From: CAYLMM01 sp964646035
GTDB lineage: Bacteria; Krumholzibacteriota; Krumholzibacteriia; LZORAL124-64-63
Reading direction: 5' to 3'
DNA: 64,000 nucleotides
Assembly: GCA_964646035.1 (NCBI GenBank)
Contig: CAZYDJ010000002.1
Location: forward strand, 13,476-77,475
In this document: in pieces, positions 37,428 through 49,203 of the stretch
Position numbering within the stretch: position 1 is the stretch's first letter
Layout of the letters: the number at the start of each line of letters is the position of its first letter
Notes under the pieces: model-generated
Seen by the model: only the letters and a program-made list of their open reading frames with translations
The model's database searches: none
What the model was told of the DNA's origin: nothing
Program-made: the position numbers and the translations under genes

Positions 37428-38333
37428 TCAGGATGCGGTATTCGGCGACTTGCGGAACTTCAGCGGCGGCATTCCGCAGCGGTCTTTGAAGGTGCGCGAG
37501 AAATGAGCAAGGCTGTTGAATCCGCACTCCCGCGATATCTCCTCGATGGAGAGATCGAACCTGCGCAGCAGCTTCTTCGCGTTGTCCACCCTGATCTGGA
37601 TCAGGTAGTCGCTGAAGCTCATTCCCACTTCGAGCCGAAAGAGATTCGAGAAATAGCCCGGAGACAGATGGACCATCTCGGCCATCTTGTCTCGGTTGAC
37701 GCATTCCTTGAAGTTGTTCAGCACGTAGCGGCAGGTGTACTCGGCCCGGTAGTCGGTGATGTCCTGGTTCGCCGCCAAGGCGCCGTCCGACCCATTGGCG
37801 TCGAGTTTGACATCCGGAAGAGGACCGCTCCACAGCGCCACATCGACCGGAAGCGGTATCAGGCCTGGTTCCAGGTGGGCCCGGCCCATGGCGAGATCCG
37901 TTGCGCTTTCGGCGGCGGCTCCTGTCGAATCCTCGGCGATGTTGTTGCCGGTGGACTGCAGGAAATCCATGACGTGCTGAGCCGACTTCTGCAGGTTGGT
38001 CTTCTGAGCGACCAGAACCGGCACGCTCAATTGCGATTGGTAGTACTCGAGGGTGGGCTTCAGCGAGGCGTCGGCGTCAGCCGCATACACGAATATCAGG
38101 CGTGGCCTGAAATCCGCGGCGGGGCGCTCCCCTTCTCGCATCTGGCGCAGCAGAATCTGAGGACCGAAGATCGAATAGCAGAGTTCCGCCGGATTTTTCT
38201 CCGTTGCAGCACAAAGCATAAGGATCTTCTGAAGCTCGTCCTCATTCCCGTTGGCAATTACTTTTGGGCAAGTTGGGAACTCAACAACGAAGCTTGTCCA
38301 TGCTTCCGTAATCGGTTCCAGTCTCTGTTTCAC
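37428..38333 (-). CDS. AraC-family transcriptional regulator
   Basis: This encodes 301 residues. GTG 38333 is chosen because AGGGGG precedes it by 6 bases; the in-frame upstream ATG (38387) lacks such a site. The C-terminal ~100 residues are the two helix-turn-helices: MAEMVHLSPGYFSNLFRLEVGMSFSDYL and ISRECGFNSLAHFSRTFKDRCGMPPLKFRK. The N-terminal ~190 residues do not match the cupin ligand domain; they contain a region (PRLIFVYAADADASLKPTLEYYQ) reminiscent of a response-regulator or periplasmic-binding fold, function unclear. It is a single-gene unit with its own promoter and terminator. Confidence 0.85.
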   Translation of the reverse strand: MKQRLEPITEAWTSFVVEFPTCPKVIANGNEDELQKILMLCAATEKNPAELCYSIFGPQILLRQMREGERPAADFRPRLIFVYAADADASLKPTLEYYQSQLSVPVLVAQKTNLQKSAQHVMDFLQSTGNNIAEDSTGAAAESATDLAMGRAHLEPGLIPLPVDVALWSGPLPDVKLDANGSDGALAANQDITDYRAEYTCRYVLNNFKECVNRDKMAEMVHLSPGYFSNLFRLEVGMSFSDYLIQIRVDNAKKLLRRFDLSIEEISRECGFNSLAHFSRTFKDRCGMPPLKFRKSPNTAS

Positions 38334-38416
38334 GACTGTCCCCCTAGACCTTGAAACGCTCCGTCGTAGGCAAGACCACAGGTGCATTCTTCGCTTTACG
38401 AACCACGAATTGAACT

Positions 38417-38446
38417 ATTATACGATGATTATAGACGGACTGTCCA
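38417..38446 (-). promoter_or_regulatory. sigma-70-type promoter of AraC-type gene
   Basis: On the minus strand TGGACA (38446-38441) and TATAAT (38422-38417) are separated by 18 bases. The region 38390-38540 is markedly AT-rich. Two further TATAAT-like sequences lie upstream. Predicted leader about 75 bases. Confidence 0.75.
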
Positions 38447-38542
38447 GGGTACACAAGTAAATATTTGGGTAACTCAATGTATTATAGTGGAATAGGTTAT
38501 GGTGATCCTAAACGGCAACACCTTCGCGGCTGGTTTCGAAAT

Positions 38543-40291
38543 TTATCTCAGAAACGTAACTCTTTTGGTTACAGACCAGTGCTCGATCTGGAGTTTGCAG
38601 AAATATGTTCCGGCGGCCACCTTGCGGCCGGCTGCGTCGTTTCCGTCCCAAGAAGATTCAAATTCGCCGACCGGCCTCGAACCACTGAAAAGTGTGGCTA
38701 TTTCGTGTCCGGCCACGGTGTAGACCTTCAGCGATACAACCGGAGAAGACGATGAGTAGGGAATCCTCGCCTCGAGATCCACGGCCGGAGACTCGCCTTC
38801 TCCCCAGACGAATCCCTCGCCCACCGTTTCCGGAACCCGAAACCGGAGACGGGTCTGATCCCGGAACGGATTCGGGAACGTTTCGAGCAGCGTTGGCGAG
38901 AGCATCGGCGGACGCCCGGAAACGTCCAGGCTGGCGGCTTCGATCCCGTACTCGGCCTCTACCGGTTCCGGCAGCGGCTCCGCCAATTCCCCGATGAACG
39001 ATCTGCCGCAGAGAAAACCGCCGGCGAGAAACTCTCCCTCGCGCGGTTCGCCGTCGGCAAAGGTGAAAACGAGTTCCCCCTGCTCATCGTGGCGCATACC
39101 GAAGCTGTGATCGAGATAGGGATCCGAAAGCAGGGCCGGGGCGGTTTTCGCCGACTCGCGGTAATTCGAGCAATTCTCTTCCCATCCCCTCGAATCGGCT
39201 TCGACGGGATTCCAGGCCAGGGAAAGCGGAGTTCCCAGAGCACGGCCGCCGATATTGAACTCGGCGGGATCCAGCAGGGCGAACGATCCCGGATCGATTG
39301 TGAATATCAGCCGCCACGATCCCTCCGCGCCTGATTCCCAGCGGGCGGGTAGGGCCCGGGCCTGGCGACAGGCCGGGCAGAGCGGGGGAACGATCCAGGG
39401 TACGTCGTCGCCGCCGGGAAGGACCGGGGCTCCCGACTTCAGCGCATGGACGAAAGACATCGCGAAGCGCAGCTGAAGCAGGGTCGGAGCGGTCGCGATC
39501 GCCAGGACGGAAGACCCGTCGGCCAGTTCGGCGTCCAGCCTGTCGCCGGAACCGAGGATCTTCCCGTCGCCGACAAGGAGAACTCCCAGCCAATGACTTC
39601 GGCCTCCGTTATCAATGCGGGATACGTTCAGGATGTCTTCGCGAACCGTTTCATCCGCGCCCGAGTGCCGTCGCAGGTCGGCTACGATCTCGACCCATTC
39701 GCCGCCGTGCGAGGTCAGGGTCGCCTGCGCCGGTTCCGGGTCGCCGTTGCGCGCCATCGCGTCCAGTCCCAGGAAAACGATGTTGTCGAGATGGGGGTAA
39801 TCCCAATGATAGGCCTCGAGATGGTAGGCGCGGCCGTCGATACGCCTCGAGACGACGGCCATCCCGTCGCCGATCGCCGCGAAGTCCTCGTCGATCAGGC
39901 CGTCGCCGTCGTTATCCAATCCGTCGGCGCGGTCCTCGTCGATCAGGCCGTCCCCGTCATCGTCGACGCTGCCCGAAAATCCGCGGTGCCCGCAGGGAGC
40001 GCTTTCGCTGAAGAGGCCGGAGAAGATCGCTGCCGGGGCCGTGAGTCGATTGGGCCTGGAGATCGACGCCTGCTCGACATCCAGCAGGACCGAACCGTCG
40101 CCGACGTCGGCTATGGTGAGCAGGCCCGAACCTTCGACGGTAGCGACGGCGTTGGGTGGAATTCGAAATTCGGCGACCTTGTCCGCCGCCGGCCGGGCGC
40201 GGCACAGCGCCGGCAAAAGAATCGCCAGCGCTGTCAATATCAGTAGAGACGCGAACCGGCAAGGCCCCGCGCCCTTGGTATCAGCCAACAT
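38543..40291 (-). CDS. exported FlgD-tail protein with DxDxDG repeats
   Basis: This encodes 582 residues, from ATG 40291, five bases after the gyrA stop with GGAAGG upstream. Residues 1-33 are a signal peptide. Near 110-135 are two tandem acidic loops, DDDGDGLIDED and DNDGDGLIDED, of the calcium-binding thrombospondin-3/dockerin-like style. The middle has no recognised family (WEIVADLRRH region). The C-terminus carries FPNPFRDQTRLRFRVPE and an FlgD-like domain (KVYTVAGHEIATLF, SSWDGNDAAG). It is likely a surface protein. It is coupled to gyrA, with which it has no obvious functional link. Confidence 0.75.
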   Translation of the reverse strand: MLADTKGAGPCRFASLLILTALAILLPALCRARPAADKVAEFRIPPNAVATVEGSGLLTIADVGDGSVLLDVEQASISRPNRLTAPAAIFSGLFSESAPCGHRGFSGSVDDDGDGLIDEDRADGLDNDGDGLIDEDFAAIGDGMAVVSRRIDGRAYHLEAYHWDYPHLDNIVFLGLDAMARNGDPEPAQATLTSHGGEWVEIVADLRRHSGADETVREDILNVSRIDNGGRSHWLGVLLVGDGKILGSGDRLDAELADGSSVLAIATAPTLLQLRFAMSFVHALKSGAPVLPGGDDVPWIVPPLCPACRQARALPARWESGAEGSWRLIFTIDPGSFALLDPAEFNIGGRALGTPLSLAWNPVEADSRGWEENCSNYRESAKTAPALLSDPYLDHSFGMRHDEQGELVFTFADGEPREGEFLAGGFLCGRSFIGELAEPLPEPVEAEYGIEAASLDVSGRPPMLSPTLLETFPNPFRDQTRLRFRVPETVGEGFVWGEGESPAVDLEARIPYSSSSPVVSLKVYTVAGHEIATLFSGSRPVGEFESSWDGNDAAGRKVAAGTYFCKLQIEHWSVTKRVTFLR

Positions 40292-40296
40292 CGGAA

Positions 40297-42750
<2,454 letters not shown>

Positions 42751-42789
42751 TTGACTCGCTCCCGCCGCCCGCCCGGGCGGCTCTTTCAG

Positions 42790-44721
42790 CTAGATGTCCA
42801 GATCCTCGTAGCGCACCTGGTGGGCGTTTTCCTCGATGAAGCGGCGACGCGATTCCACATCGTCGCCCATCAGCATATGAAAGACCCGGTCCGCGTTGAC
42901 CGCGTCCTCGACCGCGACCCTGGTCAGGGTGCGGTGCTCGGGATTCATGGTCGTCTCCCAGAGCTGCTCCGGGTTCATCTCGCCGAGGCCCTTATAGCGC
43001 TGGACGTAGACTCCCCTGTTTCCCATCTCCTCGACCAGCGCGTCCTTCTGCTCGTCGCTGTAGGCGTAGATCTCGCGCTTGTCCTTCTTCACCCGGTACA
43101 GGGGGGGCTCGGCGATGTACATGTGGCCGCCCTCTATGACCTCCTTGAAGTACCGGAAGAAGAGAGTGAGGATCAGGGTGCGGATGTGGGCGCCGTCGAC
43201 GTCGGCGTCGGTCATGATGATGATGCGGTGATAGCGCAGCTTGGCGATGTCGAAGATGCCGGTGCCGACGCCGGTGCCCAATGCGGTGATGACCGTGCGG
43301 ACCTCGTCGTTGCCGAGAATCTTGTCGAGCCGCGCCTTCTCCACGTTGAGGATCTTGCCCTTCAGCGGCAGGATCGCCTGGAAGCGGCGGTCGCGCCCCT
43401 GCTTGGCCGATCCGCCGGCCGAGTCGCCCTCGACCAGGTACAGCTCGCATTCCTCGGGATTGGTGCTCGAGCAGTCGGAAAGCTTGCCCGGCAGCGCGGC
43501 CGAATCGAGGGCCGACTTGCGCCGGGTCAGGTCGCGCGCCTTGCGGGCCGCCTCGCGGGCCTGGGCCGCGCCGACGCACTTGCCGACGATCTTCTTCGCC
43601 GCCGCGGGATGCTCGTCGAGATACTGGCCGAGGCAGGTGTTGACCAGCTGCTCGACCTGTCCCTTGACCTCGGTGTTGCCCAGCTTGGTCTTGGTCTGGC
43701 CCTCGAACTGGGGCTCGGGGATCTTCACCGAGATGACCGCGGTCAGCCCCTCGCGCACATCGTCGCCCGAAAGAGCCTTGAGCTCCTTCTTGAAGAGGTT
43801 CTCCTTCTGCGCGTAGGCGTTCAGCGTCCGGGTCAGGCCGGCCCGGAATCCGGACAGGTGGCTGCCGCCCTCGTGGGTGTGGATGTTGTTGGCGAAGGTG
43901 TAGAGGTTCTCGGCGTAGCTGTCGTTGTAGTCGAGTGCGATCTCGACCTGGACGCCGCTCTTCTCGCCCTCGATGTAGACCGGTTCGTCGCAGACCACGG
44001 TGCGGTTCTCGTTGATCCACCGCACGTATTCGACGATGCCGCCCTCGTAGTGGAACTCTTCGCTGCGGCCGTCCTCTTCGCGGTTGTCGGCTATCGAGAT
44101 GTACAGGCCCTTGTTCAGGAAGGCCAGCTCCCGCATGCGCGTCATCAGGGTCTCGAAGCTGTAGCTCACGTCCTCGAAGATTTCGGCGTCGGGCTGGAAG
44201 ACCACGGCCGTGCCGGTGAGAGTCTCATCGCAGTCGCCGATCGAGGCCATGGGAGCCTTCGGTGCGCCGCGCTCGTACTCCTGGAACCACACCTTGCCCT
44301 GGCGGCGGACCTCGACCTTGAGATCGGAAGAGAGCGCGTTGACGCAGCTGACGCCCACTCCGTGCAGTCCGCCGGAGACCTTGTAGCTGTTCTTGTCGAA
44401 CTTGCCCCCGGCGTGAAGGCTGGTCATCACGACCTCGAGAGCCGGCTTGCCCTCGGTCTTATGCATGTCGACCGGGATGCCGCGGCCGTTATCCTCCACC
44501 CTGATGCTGTTTCCGGGCAGGATGGCGACCGTGATCCGGTCGCAATAGCCGGCCAGCGCCTCGTCGATGGAGTTGTCGACCACCTCGTAGACGAGGTGAT
44601 GGAGCCCGCGGGTGCTGGTGTCGCCGATATACATCGCCGGGCGCTTGCGAACGGCCTCGAGGCCCTTCAGAACCTGGATGCCTTGTGCTGTGTATTGCTC
44701 GGATGCCGAGGCGTTATTCAT
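42790..44721 (-). CDS. gyrB: DNA gyrase subunit B
   Basis: This encodes 643 residues, with ATG 44721 and GGAGAGG upstream. GHKL ATPase: VVDNSIDEALAG, VEDNGRGIPVD, GLHGVGVSCVNALS. Transducer and TOPRIM parts: LYLVEGDSAGGSAKQGRDRRFQA and MTDADVDGAHIRTL, and C-terminal RYKGLGEMNPEQLWETTM. Size fits the short GyrB type without the E. coli-like insertion. It supplies the ATPase and metal site of gyrase and lies directly downstream of dciA. Confidence 0.98.
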   Translation of the reverse strand: MNNASASEQYTAQGIQVLKGLEAVRKRPAMYIGDTSTRGLHHLVYEVVDNSIDEALAGYCDRITVAILPGNSIRVEDNGRGIPVDMHKTEGKPALEVVMTSLHAGGKFDKNSYKVSGGLHGVGVSCVNALSSDLKVEVRRQGKVWFQEYERGAPKAPMASIGDCDETLTGTAVVFQPDAEIFEDVSYSFETLMTRMRELAFLNKGLYISIADNREEDGRSEEFHYEGGIVEYVRWINENRTVVCDEPVYIEGEKSGVQVEIALDYNDSYAENLYTFANNIHTHEGGSHLSGFRAGLTRTLNAYAQKENLFKKELKALSGDDVREGLTAVISVKIPEPQFEGQTKTKLGNTEVKGQVEQLVNTCLGQYLDEHPAAAKKIVGKCVGAAQAREAARKARDLTRRKSALDSAALPGKLSDCSSTNPEECELYLVEGDSAGGSAKQGRDRRFQAILPLKGKILNVEKARLDKILGNDEVRTVITALGTGVGTGIFDIAKLRYHRIIIMTDADVDGAHIRTLILTLFFRYFKEVIEGGHMYIAEPPLYRVKKDKREIYAYSDEQKDALVEEMGNRGVYVQRYKGLGEMNPEQLWETTMNPEHRTLTRVAVEDAVNADRVFHMLMGDDVESRRRFIEENAHQVRYEDLDI

Positions 44722-44761
44722 GAAACCTCTCCACTCGTATCGACCGTTGGCGATCGAAGTG

Positions 44762-45109
44762 TCATTTGTCGTTGTCTTTCGGGTTACGTCGTGTCGACAG
44801 GCGTGACCAGCGCAGGCTCTTGATGGTCCCCTCGCCGTGAAGGGCGTTGAACTTTTCAATGATCATCGGAGCGAGCAACGTGAGTTCCTGGCGCCAGGCT
44901 GCGTGATCGGCATCGACGGTCAGGACGCCGTCGGCGAAATCCACCGGTTGGCAGTGTTTCGCCGCCGCCTCTCCCACGACTGCGGCCCAGTCATCCAGGA
45001 TGTGCCTGTCGCGCAAACGGTCGCTGATCCCTGTCGCATCGAGCACGTTTCCGAGAATCGATCCGATCGGGAGCGGGCCACCCTTGCGTTTACGTCTTTC
45101 AGCAATCAT
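44762..45109 (-). CDS. DciA-type (DUF721) helicase-associated protein
   Basis: This encodes 115 residues, beginning at an ATG that overlaps the recF stop as ATGA. The family feature is a basic start (RRKRKGGPLPIGSILG), the LRDRHILDDWAAVVGEAAAKHCQPVDFADGVLTVDADHAAWRQEL stretch with the WxxVVG motif, and LLAPMIIEKFNALHG. DUF721/DciA proteins load or stimulate the replicative helicase DnaB in bacteria lacking DnaC. Its place between recF and gyrB in the dnaA operon supports a replication role. Confidence 0.85.
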   Translation of the reverse strand: MIAERRKRKGGPLPIGSILGNVLDATGISDRLRDRHILDDWAAVVGEAAAKHCQPVDFADGVLTVDADHAAWRQELTLLAPMIIEKFNALHGEGTIKSLRWSRLSTRRNPKDNDK

Positions 45110-46242
45110 ACCAGTTCGGTAACGCCTCCCGCGCGGACCGACCACGATCGCAGATCCACTGGTCGCCAGTCGCTCACATCTTCCTCGCGCGCGGTCGCTA
45201 TGAATATCTGGTGACTCTCTCCGGTGCGTTCCTGTAGCTTGCCGGTGCGTCCCCGGTCCAGCTCGCTGAAGATATCGTCGAAGAAAAGTACCGGTCTAAC
45301 CCGACGTTTGAGATGCACCAGATCACCCTGGGCCAGCTTCAACGCTATGGCCGCGGTCCGGGTCTCTCCCTGGGATCCGAAAGAGCGCAGATTGATGCCG
45401 TCGAGTTGAACTTCGAAGTCGTCCATGTGCGGTCCGGCGAGGCTTCTGCCGCGCCGCAACTCATCCTCGCCAATATAATCAAATTTGCCCAGAATATCCG
45501 CTTCTAATTGCCCTTCCGGAGCATCTTTCAGGCTGTTTCCGAGCTGCGGCTCGTACTTCACGGCGACCTCGGAAACCCGGTCGGCGAAATGGCTGTAGGC
45601 GACGGCGACATGGGGCTCGATCTCGGACGTGTAACTGGCTCTGGCGGAGCAAATTGGCGCTGCATGGGATGCCATTTCCGAGTTCCAGACACGCAGGTCT
45701 TCGCGCACTTTGGCCGGGTTGACGAAGCCTCTTCTGGCATCCCGCAGGAGCCGGTTTTTTTGCTTCAGGGCGCGGTTGTAGGCCTGCAGATGGAGCAGAT
45801 AACCCGCGTCGACCATGCTGAGGCCCTGGTCAAGGTAGCGGCGCCTTGCTTCCGGGCCGCCCCGGACCAGTTGCACGGTCTGGGGATCGAAGACCACGGT
45901 CGTCAATCTGCCCAGCAGATCGACCTTTCTTTTCACCTGTTCGCCGTCGACCCGGAACCGCCGCCCGCGTCCTCTTTCGATACCGTATTCGAACTCAATC
46001 TCGCGATCGTCCTCCCCCTTCGCGGTCAGGCGCACATGGGCGCACTCGGCGTCGAAGCGGACAAGATCATCGTCGCGGGCGCCACGGAAGGAACGGCCGA
46101 GAGAAGGATAGTTCAGGGCCTCGAGCAGATTGGATTTTCCCTGCCCGTTGTCGCCGACCAGGAGATTCACTCCCGGCGAAAAACGAAGCTGGACTTCCGC
46201 GAGGTTGCGGAAGTCCAGGATCTCTGCCGATACGAGACGCAT
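45106..46242 (-). CDS. recF: DNA replication and repair protein RecF
   Basis: This encodes 378 residues, from ATG 46242, 5 bases after the dnaN stop. Walker A is LVGDNGQGKSNLLEAL; the signature and Walker B are in the C-terminal part (GSQGETRTAAIALKLAQ, PVLFFDDIFSELD). SMC-like ABC ATPase that binds single-strand gaps with RecO/RecR and helps load RecA. It overlaps dciA by 4 bases. N-terminal MRLVSAEILDFRN is the usual start of the family, so the longer frame is not used. Confidence 0.96.
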   Translation of the reverse strand: MRLVSAEILDFRNLAEVQLRFSPGVNLLVGDNGQGKSNLLEALNYPSLGRSFRGARDDDLVRFDAECAHVRLTAKGEDDREIEFEYGIERGRGRRFRVDGEQVKRKVDLLGRLTTVVFDPQTVQLVRGGPEARRRYLDQGLSMVDAGYLLHLQAYNRALKQKNRLLRDARRGFVNPAKVREDLRVWNSEMASHAAPICSARASYTSEIEPHVAVAYSHFADRVSEVAVKYEPQLGNSLKDAPEGQLEADILGKFDYIGEDELRRGRSLAGPHMDDFEVQLDGINLRSFGSQGETRTAAIALKLAQGDLVHLKRRVRPVLFFDDIFSELDRGRTGKLQERTGESHQIFIATAREEDVSDWRPVDLRSWSVRAGGVTELV

Positions 46243-46247
46243 TCGGA

Positions 46248-47366
46248 TCAGTCCGAAGTCAGGCGCAAAGGCATCAACAAGCAAAGCAGTTCATCGCCGG
46301 AATCCGATTCGCCGGCCGGAGCGATCAGGGCCGCGCTCTGGGGATCCTTCAGAAGGATCTGGATGTTGTCGGAGCGGACGTTCTTCAGGACATCGAGCAG
46401 GTAGTTGTAGTTGAAGCCGATCTCCAGCGCCGTGCCGTCGTAGTTGACCGGCAGTTGATCCTCGGTGCGGCTGCCGTCGGCGCCGGTGGCGGAGAGTTCC
46501 ATGCTCTGCTTCTCGAGTCCCACCCGCACCTGGCTGGTGATGCGGTCGGCGGTGATCGAAACCCTGCGCACCGATGACATCAGACTCTCGCGATCGACGG
46601 TCAACAACAGATCGTTGTCCTTGGGAATCACCGCGGTGTAGTCGGGAAATTGTCCGTCCAGCAGGCGGGTGTGCAGAGTCGTATCGCCGATGTTGAAGCT
46701 CAACTGATTGGAGCCGACATGGACGCCTATCTTCTTCGCGCCCTCGGCCAATCGCACGAACTGCATCAGGCCCTGGGTGTCGGCGATGAGTTCACGATCC
46801 TCGGTCACTCCCCATTCCATGTTCCTTTTCGATCTGGCCAGGCGATGGGCGTCGGTGGCAACCATGGTCAGGTTGGTGGGCTTGATCTCCCATTTGATCC
46901 CCATCAATGCGGGACGGGTCTCGTCACGAGATATGGCATAGGCGGTTTCCTTGATCATGGCGACCAATCCCGTCGAATCTACTTCGAGGGCCTTCTGCTG
47001 CTCGATCTCGGGCAGGTTGGGAAACTCGTCCACGTTCATGCTGGATTCGGTCAGAGACGACTTGCCGGCGATCACTCGGAATGATCCCGCCTTATCCTCG
47101 ATCTGCACCTCGCCCGGAGCGAGAGTACGGGCGAAGGAGATGAACTTGCCGGCCGGCACCGCTATCCTTCCCGGTTCCTTTACCTCCACCTTGTCGGTGA
47201 CGGTCGTGACCGATATATCGAGATTGGTGGCGGAAAGACGCAGACCTTCTTCGCCGGCCTCCATCAGGACACAAGTCAGGATGGGCATCGTTGTCTTGGC
47301 GGGCACGACGCTGTGCACGACGCTCAGCGCGTTGTTCAGATCCTCTTGCTGGATCGTGATCTTCAA
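46248..47366 (-). CDS. dnaN: DNA polymerase III beta sliding clamp
   Basis: This encodes 372 residues with a TTG start at 47366 and GGAGG 6 bases upstream; the frame upstream of it (from 47408) lacks the usual clamp N-terminus. The family opening (KITIQQEDLNNALSVVHSVVPAKTTMPILTCVLMEA) and conserved YAISRDETRPALMGIKWEI, MLDGQFPDYTAVIPKDN-type and C-terminal LLCLLMPLRLTSD tail are present. It forms the dimeric clamp around DNA. It is followed by recF at 5 bases. The gap to dnaA holds the origin unwinding element. Confidence 0.97.
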   Translation of the reverse strand: MKITIQQEDLNNALSVVHSVVPAKTTMPILTCVLMEAGEEGLRLSATNLDISVTTVTDKVEVKEPGRIAVPAGKFISFARTLAPGEVQIEDKAGSFRVIAGKSSLTESSMNVDEFPNLPEIEQQKALEVDSTGLVAMIKETAYAISRDETRPALMGIKWEIKPTNLTMVATDAHRLARSKRNMEWGVTEDRELIADTQGLMQFVRLAEGAKKIGVHVGSNQLSFNIGDTTLHTRLLDGQFPDYTAVIPKDNDLLLTVDRESLMSSVRRVSITADRITSQVRVGLEKQSMELSATGADGSRTEDQLPVNYDGTALEIGFNYNYLLDVLKNVRSDNIQILLKDPQSAALIAPAGESDSGDELLCLLMPLRLTSD

Positions 47367-47739
47367 GGTCGTCCTCCGTTTCGTGTTCTCCGGTCGATTG
47401 CCCGTCACCTCACGGGCGGATTGCTATGATAAATTCCCGCTCTTCTATCTTCAACCTAATATAGATAAAGTAGTAGTGAGTAGTAGGGCCTGTGGACAGT
47501 GTGGATTATTTTTTCAAACTTCATTGCTGCAATCACTTGGCTTCATTTCGATGTGATTTTGCCTGTGGATCTCGTGGGGAACGAAGTTGCACGGATCAGA
47601 TGTACTCCACAACTTGTCGCGTCCGTCCGTTTATTCCCCAGTATACCCACCACCATATCCACACGGTTATCCAGAGCGATTTTTCAACGCAGTAATGCGT
47701 AACGAAGCGTCAAGCCCCGCCGCGAACCCGGACATCCGC
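47367..47739. other. origin region oriC, dnaA-dnaN intergenic part
   Basis: This is AT-rich relative to neighbours. On the minus strand, in order from dnaA toward dnaN, it contains DnaA-box-like sites at 47675-47667, 47663-47655, 47572-47564, 47508-47500 and 47499-47491, then a GGCCC block at 47490-47486, then a run of TAC/CTA triplets to about 47461 and an AT-rich stretch. The order box, GC block, trinucleotide run is that of the bacterial origin unwinding element described for B. subtilis. Confidence 0.8.
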
Positions 47740-49134
47740 TCAGAGCTTGGCGAAGAAGTCCTTGATGACGCCCCGGAAAAGAGGATCTCCGTCTCTGAGT
47801 TTCTTCACTTTATGACAGGCGTGCAGCACGGTCGTGTGATCACGATTTCCGAAAGCGCGGCCGATCTGGTTGAGTGAGGCGCCGACCTTCTCCCTCGCCA
47901 CATACATCGCTACCTGCCGAGCCAGCGCCAAGTCCTGGGTGCGTCGTTTGGACTTGAGCTGCTCCACCGTGACATCATAATACTCGCTGATGAGGTTCAT
48001 GATGTCGGCGATGGTTACGGCCCGGGCCGGAGAAGCCTGGAATACGGAGGAGAGCACTTCCGATGCCATGTCCAGGTTGATCTCGTTTCCGGTAACGGTA
48101 GCGAAGGCCTGGAGCTTGACCAGCGCCCCCTCGAGATTCCGGATGTTGTTGGTGACGTTCATCGCGATGTATTCGATGACGTCATCCGGTATGTAGATGT
48201 TGTTCGCCTCGACCTTCTTGTTGAGAATCGCTATACGCGTCTCGAGGTCCGGTGCCTGGATGTCCACTATCAGTCCCCACTCGAACCGGGAACGCAGGCG
48301 CTCCTCGAGCGTGGGGATCTCCTTGGGCGGCCGGTCGGAGGTCAGGACGATCTGCTTGTTCTCGTTATAAAGGGTGTTGAAGGTGTGGAAGAACTCTTCC
48401 TGGGTCGACTCCTTGCCGGCCAGGAAGGCCACGTCGTCGACCAGCAGCACATCGGCCGTGCGATACTGCTGCTTGAATTTGTAGGTCTGGTTCTGCTGGA
48501 TGGACCAGATCAGATCGTTCATGAACTGTTCGGCGGTGACGTAACAGACGTTGCGCCTCGGATTGGATTCGAGGATGGCGTTGCCCACCGCATGCATCAG
48601 ATGGGTCTTGCCCAGCCCCACTCCGCCGTGGATGAACAGCGGATTGTAGCTGCCGCCGAGGTTGTTGCTGACCGCGACGCTGGCTGCGTGAGCCAACTTG
48701 GATCCGGATCCGACCACGAAGTTCTTGAACGTGTAATCCCGATTCAGATAGACCCTGTTGCGTGCGACGTTGGGTGTCGGCCGCGCCGGATGCTCGTTCT
48801 CGGAGTCGACGGTGGCGATACCGCTGAGGTCTTCGATCGCCTGGGTCAGGTTGAACAGCTCGTTCTTCTGGTTGGTTTTATCGGGATCGACGGTGAATAC
48901 GCAGTTCAGCTTGCGGCCGAAGTGGCCCGAAAGCGCCTGCTCGAGATTATGTGTGTGATGCTCGCTGAACCAGTCCATGAAGAAGCGGTCCGGGCACAGG
49001 ATATCAACCGAATCGCCCCGCCAGCGCAGGGGCCGCAACGGCATGAACCAGGTCTCAAATGTCTGTTGGGATATGTTCTGCCGGACAGAGTCCAGTATCG
49101 TTTCCCAATAATTGGTCAAGGGAGCCGCTTCCAT
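47740..49134 (-). CDS. dnaA: chromosomal replication initiator DnaA
   Basis: This encodes 464 residues, from ATG 49134; a 23-residue in-frame extension to 49203 is possible but MEAAPLTNYWETILDSV is the usual N-terminus. Domain I contains FETWFMPLRPL; domain III has HGGVGLGKTHLMHAVG (Walker A), VLLVDDVAFLAGKE (Walker B) and SRFEWGLIVDIQAPDL; domain IV has the DnaA-box-binding signature GNRDHTTVLHACHKVKKL. It initiates replication by opening oriC. DnaA boxes flank the gene on both sides, so autoregulation is likely. Confidence 0.98.
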   Translation of the reverse strand: MEAAPLTNYWETILDSVRQNISQQTFETWFMPLRPLRWRGDSVDILCPDRFFMDWFSEHHTHNLEQALSGHFGRKLNCVFTVDPDKTNQKNELFNLTQAIEDLSGIATVDSENEHPARPTPNVARNRVYLNRDYTFKNFVVGSGSKLAHAASVAVSNNLGGSYNPLFIHGGVGLGKTHLMHAVGNAILESNPRRNVCYVTAEQFMNDLIWSIQQNQTYKFKQQYRTADVLLVDDVAFLAGKESTQEEFFHTFNTLYNENKQIVLTSDRPPKEIPTLEERLRSRFEWGLIVDIQAPDLETRIAILNKKVEANNIYIPDDVIEYIAMNVTNNIRNLEGALVKLQAFATVTGNEINLDMASEVLSSVFQASPARAVTIADIMNLISEYYDVTVEQLKSKRRTQDLALARQVAMYVAREKVGASLNQIGRAFGNRDHTTVLHACHKVKKLRDGDPLFRGVIKDFFAKL

Positions 49135-49203
49135 TGTATATAAGTCGGTTCCTTTCCCCTGGACGTAGCTACCCACCCAGAATATGCCCAAAGAATGAGC
49201 CAT

